NCBI GenBank assembly: GCA_964522015.1 | Contig: CAZFST010000010.1 | Location: 1 to 64,000 of the forward strand | Source of the DNA: QQWI01 sp964522015 | GTDB taxonomy: Bacteria > Bacillota > Clostridia > Peptostreptococcales > Acidaminobacteraceae | DNA length: 64,000 bases | Reading direction: 5' to 3' | Part shown: positions 61,497 to 64,000 of the stretch, in pieces | Layout of the letters: the number at the start of each line of letters is the position of its first letter | Numbering within the stretch: position 1 is the first letter of the stretch | Program-made: the position numbers and the translations under genes | The notes under the pieces: generated by a model | What the model was told of the DNA's origin: nothing | The model's input: the letters and a program-made list of their open reading frames with translations, nothing else | The model's database searches: none

Positions 61497-62822
61497 GTGA
61501 AAAAGCAATTGGAAATACCTTGGATCATCCAATGTCTGAAACAAGTGATGTTGGAATCTGGTTATTCAAATATCGTGGTTAATGAAACCCTTAAACGTGC
61601 TAGTTTAGAGGTTCAAGCCGCTAAACATTTACGAAAAGTGGTTTATGGTACCGTTGAAAATTGGCTCTTCTTAGAGGCTTGGTTAAATAAACTGGCAGAC
61701 AAAAGGATGAAACAAGATGTCCGTTTACTCTTGATGGCAGCCCTTTATGAGGTCCATTTCTTACAAGGGATGCCAGATCACGTCGTAGTTAATCGCTATG
61801 TTAACTTTACGCAAGATAAATATAGCTATGCCAAAGGATTTGTCCACGCCATCCTTAGGCGGGCTTACCGAGAGCCCATGTCAGTTGAGGGGTTAAAGAA
61901 AAAAGAAGCCTTGTCTATTCTTTATTCTCACCCTGAATGGCTTGTAGGAAAATGGCTTAAAGTTTTTGGAGAAGATGAAACTGAAGCGTTGCTGAAGGCA
62001 AATCTTAGTGAACGTCCATTGACACTTCGGGTCAACACTGCGTATTTTACAACTGAAGAAGTCTTAAAGTCACTGGAAGCGCAAGGTGTGTCGGCTGATA
62101 TCAGCGAGATAGTCCCTCACGCACTGATCGTCAGCCGCCTTGGTAACGTTGGACTTGAGTTTCTTGAGGCTTTTCAAAAGGGTATGTTCATTGTACAGGA
62201 CATCAGCTCTATGTTGGTGGGACAAGTAATGGCGCCAACAGGCCATCAAGAGTGGCTTGACTTATGCAGCGCCCCAGGTGGTAAAGCCACTGATTTAGCC
62301 CAGAGACTCTATCCAAATGGCCAGGTTTTAGCCTGTGATTTGCACCTTAATAAGCTGGCTCTGGTAAGAGAAAACGCCAGTCGATTGAGGTTGAATAATG
62401 TGTCAACGCTACAGTGGGATGCAACATGTCTAAATCCAGAGTTTGATCAGCGTTTTGATGGGGTTTTATTGGATGCTCCCTGCTCTGGCCTTGGCATCAT
62501 TGGTCGTAAGCCGGAGATAAAATATCGAAAAACACCAGAGAGTATCGGCGAGTTGGTTGCACTCCAAAAACACATGTTATCATTGGCAAGTGGCTATGTT
62601 AAAACTGGTGGTTATTTGATATACTCTACATGTACGATTTTAAAAGAAGAAAATGAAGACCAAATTGAAGCTTTTTTAGCGAATCATCCCGGATTTAAGC
62701 TGGTAGATGCATGTGGAGTCTTGCCGGAGGCTTATCAAAACGAGAGTCTCCAAGTTAAACTCCGTCAATCTAATGGTTGGTCGGATGGCTTTTTTATCGC
62801 TAAATTACAACGTATTAATTAA
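61497..62822 (+). CDS. rsmB: 16S rRNA (cytosine-967-C5) methyltransferase
   Basis: A 441-residue rRNA methyltransferase: N-terminal NusB-like domain (about 1-150) and C-terminal SAM-dependent Rossmann domain with LDLCSAPGGKATDLAQ, DAPCSGLGIIGRKPEI and the catalytic YSTCTILKEENE. GTG 61497 follows GGAGGTG. In many Clostridia rlmN follows; here the phosphatase gene follows instead. Confidence 0.92.
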   Translation: MKKQLEIPWIIQCLKQVMLESGYSNIVVNETLKRASLEVQAAKHLRKVVYGTVENWLFLEAWLNKLADKRMKQDVRLLLMAALYEVHFLQGMPDHVVVNRYVNFTQDKYSYAKGFVHAILRRAYREPMSVEGLKKKEALSILYSHPEWLVGKWLKVFGEDETEALLKANLSERPLTLRVNTAYFTTEEVLKSLEAQGVSADISEIVPHALIVSRLGNVGLEFLEAFQKGMFIVQDISSMLVGQVMAPTGHQEWLDLCSAPGGKATDLAQRLYPNGQVLACDLHLNKLALVRENASRLRLNNVSTLQWDATCLNPEFDQRFDGVLLDAPCSGLGIIGRKPEIKYRKTPESIGELVALQKHMLSLASGYVKTGGYLIYSTCTILKEENEDQIEAFLANHPGFKLVDACGVLPEAYQNESLQVKLRQSNGWSDGFFIAKLQRIN

Positions 62823-62840
62823 TTGTTGTCTGGGGGTACT

Positions 62841-63602
62841 ATGGATTATGGATTTTGTACCGACGTAGGTCGTGTACGTGAGCATAACGAAGACTTTATT
62901 CTCGTGGATCACTTAGCAGGAATTTTTATTGTTGCAGATGGTATGGGGGGCTATAAAGGCGGCGAGATCGCTTCCCGCGAAGCATCTCTATTCCTATTAG
63001 GCTATATTAAAACAGTTGTATTGAAATTCGAGTCTCTAAATGAGAGACGTGAAGCGCTTATGGAGGGGTTTTCCCGAGTAAATAGCCATATCGCAGGTAT
63101 AGCACAAAAGCAGCCAGAACTGCAGGGCATGGGAACCACAGGGGTATTGGCTGTTTTAGATCAGGACTATTCAGACGTGATCATTGCCCATGTGGGGGAT
63201 TCACGGGCTTATTATCTAACAGAAAGTGATGCGCGACAGCTCACTAAAGATCACAGTCTCATTCAAGAACTGATTGACATCGGTTCCATTACAAAAGAAG
63301 AAGCGGAAGTTCATCCCAAAAGGCACGTGATAACACAGGCCATTGGTTCTGAAACGCCGTTGTCGCCAGAAATTATGATTTATAAGATTCAACATCCAGG
63401 AGTGCTGTTACTGTGTACAGATGGCCTGAGTAATTTAGTGGAACCTAACGAGATGAAGGCAATCATATTTGAGGCACAAACGCTTCAAAGTGCTTCAGAA
63501 TCATTGGTGCAACTGGCAAATAGCAGAGGTGGCACAGACAATTGCAGTGTTGTATTGGTCGGGTGTCATTTGTTAAGAGAAGATGAACAGGTGGATAAAT
63601 GA
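62841..63602 (+). CDS. stp: PP2C-type Ser/Thr phosphatase
   Basis: A 253-residue PP2C phosphatase that opposes the PrkC kinase encoded next. Metal-binding motifs: TDVGRVREHNEDF, VADGMGGYKGGEIAS, VGDSRAYYL, LLCTDGLSN and GGTDNCSVV. ATG 62841 follows GGGGGT. It overlaps the kinase gene by 4 bases (ATGA). Confidence 0.92.
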   Translation: MDYGFCTDVGRVREHNEDFILVDHLAGIFIVADGMGGYKGGEIASREASLFLLGYIKTVVLKFESLNERREALMEGFSRVNSHIAGIAQKQPELQGMGTTGVLAVLDQDYSDVIIAHVGDSRAYYLTESDARQLTKDHSLIQELIDIGSITKEEAEVHPKRHVITQAIGSETPLSPEIMIYKIQHPGVLLLCTDGLSNLVEPNEMKAIIFEAQTLQSASESLVQLANSRGGTDNCSVVLVGCHLLREDEQVDK

Positions 63603-64000
63603 TTGGAAAATTATTGAGTAATCGCTACGAATTGATTGAAAAAATCGGTGAAGGTGGCATGAGCACTGTCTATAGAGCAAAATGTCATGTGTTAAATCGC
63701 ATGGTAGCCATCAAAATACTCAAAGCAGAGTTCAATCAAGATCAAGATTTGTTGGGGAAATTCGACAAAGAAGCTAAAGCGGCTGCCAGTTTGCAACATC
63801 ATAATATTGTGAATATCTATGATGTAGGCCATGATGGCGACGTTCATTATATTGTGATGGAACTAGTGAACTGTAAAACCCTGAAAGAATATATTAAGTC
63901 TCAAGATGTATTTCTGAAAAATCAACAGATCGTTCAGATTGGCCTTCAAATTGCAGATGCGTTGCAAGCGGCTCATGACAAGGGGATTATTCACCGGGAT
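63599..64000 (+). CDS. prkC: PASTA-type Ser/Thr kinase, 5' part
   Basis: The first 134 codons of a eukaryotic-like kinase, cut by the window end. Translation gives MIGKLLSNRYELIEKIGEGG, the glycine loop, then AIKILKAEF with the ATP-binding Lys, Glu in KEAKAAASL, and HRD at the edge (GIIHRD). It forms the usual stp-prkC pair. PASTA repeats would lie beyond the window. Confidence 0.9.
   Translation, partial: MIGKLLSNRYELIEKIGEGGMSTVYRAKCHVLNRMVAIKILKAEFNQDQDLLGKFDKEAKAAASLQHHNIVNIYDVGHDGDVHYIVMELVNCKTLKEYIKSQDVFLKNQQIVQIGLQIADALQAAHDKGIIHRD

Overview
The window looks like chromosomal DNA of a low-GC, Gram-positive, anaerobic fermenter of the class Clostridia. The evidence is the Clostridia-type housekeeping cluster at the right end (yicC-gmk-rpoZ-coaBC-priA-def-fmt-DUF116-rsmB-stp-prkC), strong AGGAGG ribosome binding sites, an LPxTG surface protein, and oxygen-sensitive ferredoxin enzymes (aldehyde:ferredoxin and indolepyruvate:ferredoxin oxidoreductases). 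The genus cannot be named from sequence reading alone; an amino-acid fermenter related to the Fusibacter/Acidaminobacter group is a guess.

Layout. 1-560: the end of an rRNA operon (spacer, 5S rRNA, terminator) followed by a degenerate tandem repeat. 0.56-5.0 kb: a membrane methyltransferase, a GGDEF protein, small conserved proteins and a MATE exporter. 5.1-7.4 kb: a YheO/DauR-type regulator and an intact tryptophanase (tnaA). 7.4-23 kb: an accessory region. It holds a 1815-residue sortase-anchored adhesin, but is otherwise full of decayed genes: chemoreceptor and histidine-kinase fragments, a mosaic relic of two hydrolase genes that survive intact at 23.9-26.2 kb, two relics of tnaA that still carry the tnaA terminator, and an AbiE-type toxin-antitoxin pair with a truncated antitoxin and a nonsense-interrupted toxin. 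Many deletion joints in the relics fall at short direct repeats. An ABC exporter (18.7-21.2 kb) and several small genes lie in the same region.

23.1-26.8 kb: a histidine phosphatase and a three-gene hydrolase operon. 27.0-32.2 kb: a sigma-54 activator, a -24/-12 promoter, and an operon for a four-cluster ferredoxin, a tungsten-type aldehyde:ferredoxin oxidoreductase, a MoaD/ThiS-like protein and a ThiF/MoeB-like enzyme. 32.3-43.1 kb: a chemoreceptor, acetyltransferases, an M16C lipoprotein peptidase, a cyclophilin, Tag glycosylase, a CDF transporter and an aminopeptidase P. 43.1-45.5 kb: indolepyruvate:ferredoxin oxidoreductase (iorAB). 45.6-49.5 kb: a YehZYXW-type osmoprotectant ABC importer. 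49.5-52.6 kb: a nucleotidyltransferase, a small conserved protein and RqcH. 52.7-64.0 kb: dapF and the housekeeping cluster, running off the end inside prkC.

The metabolic theme is aromatic amino acid fermentation. Tryptophanase splits tryptophan to indole, pyruvate and ammonia. IorAB oxidises aryl-pyruvates to aryl-acyl-CoA with reduction of ferredoxin. The aldehyde oxidoreductase interconverts aldehydes and acids using ferredoxin. The most unusual part is the 7.3-23 kb relic field, in which one active tnaA sits beside two tnaA relics; relic 2 has a stop exactly at the pyridoxal-phosphate lysine codon.
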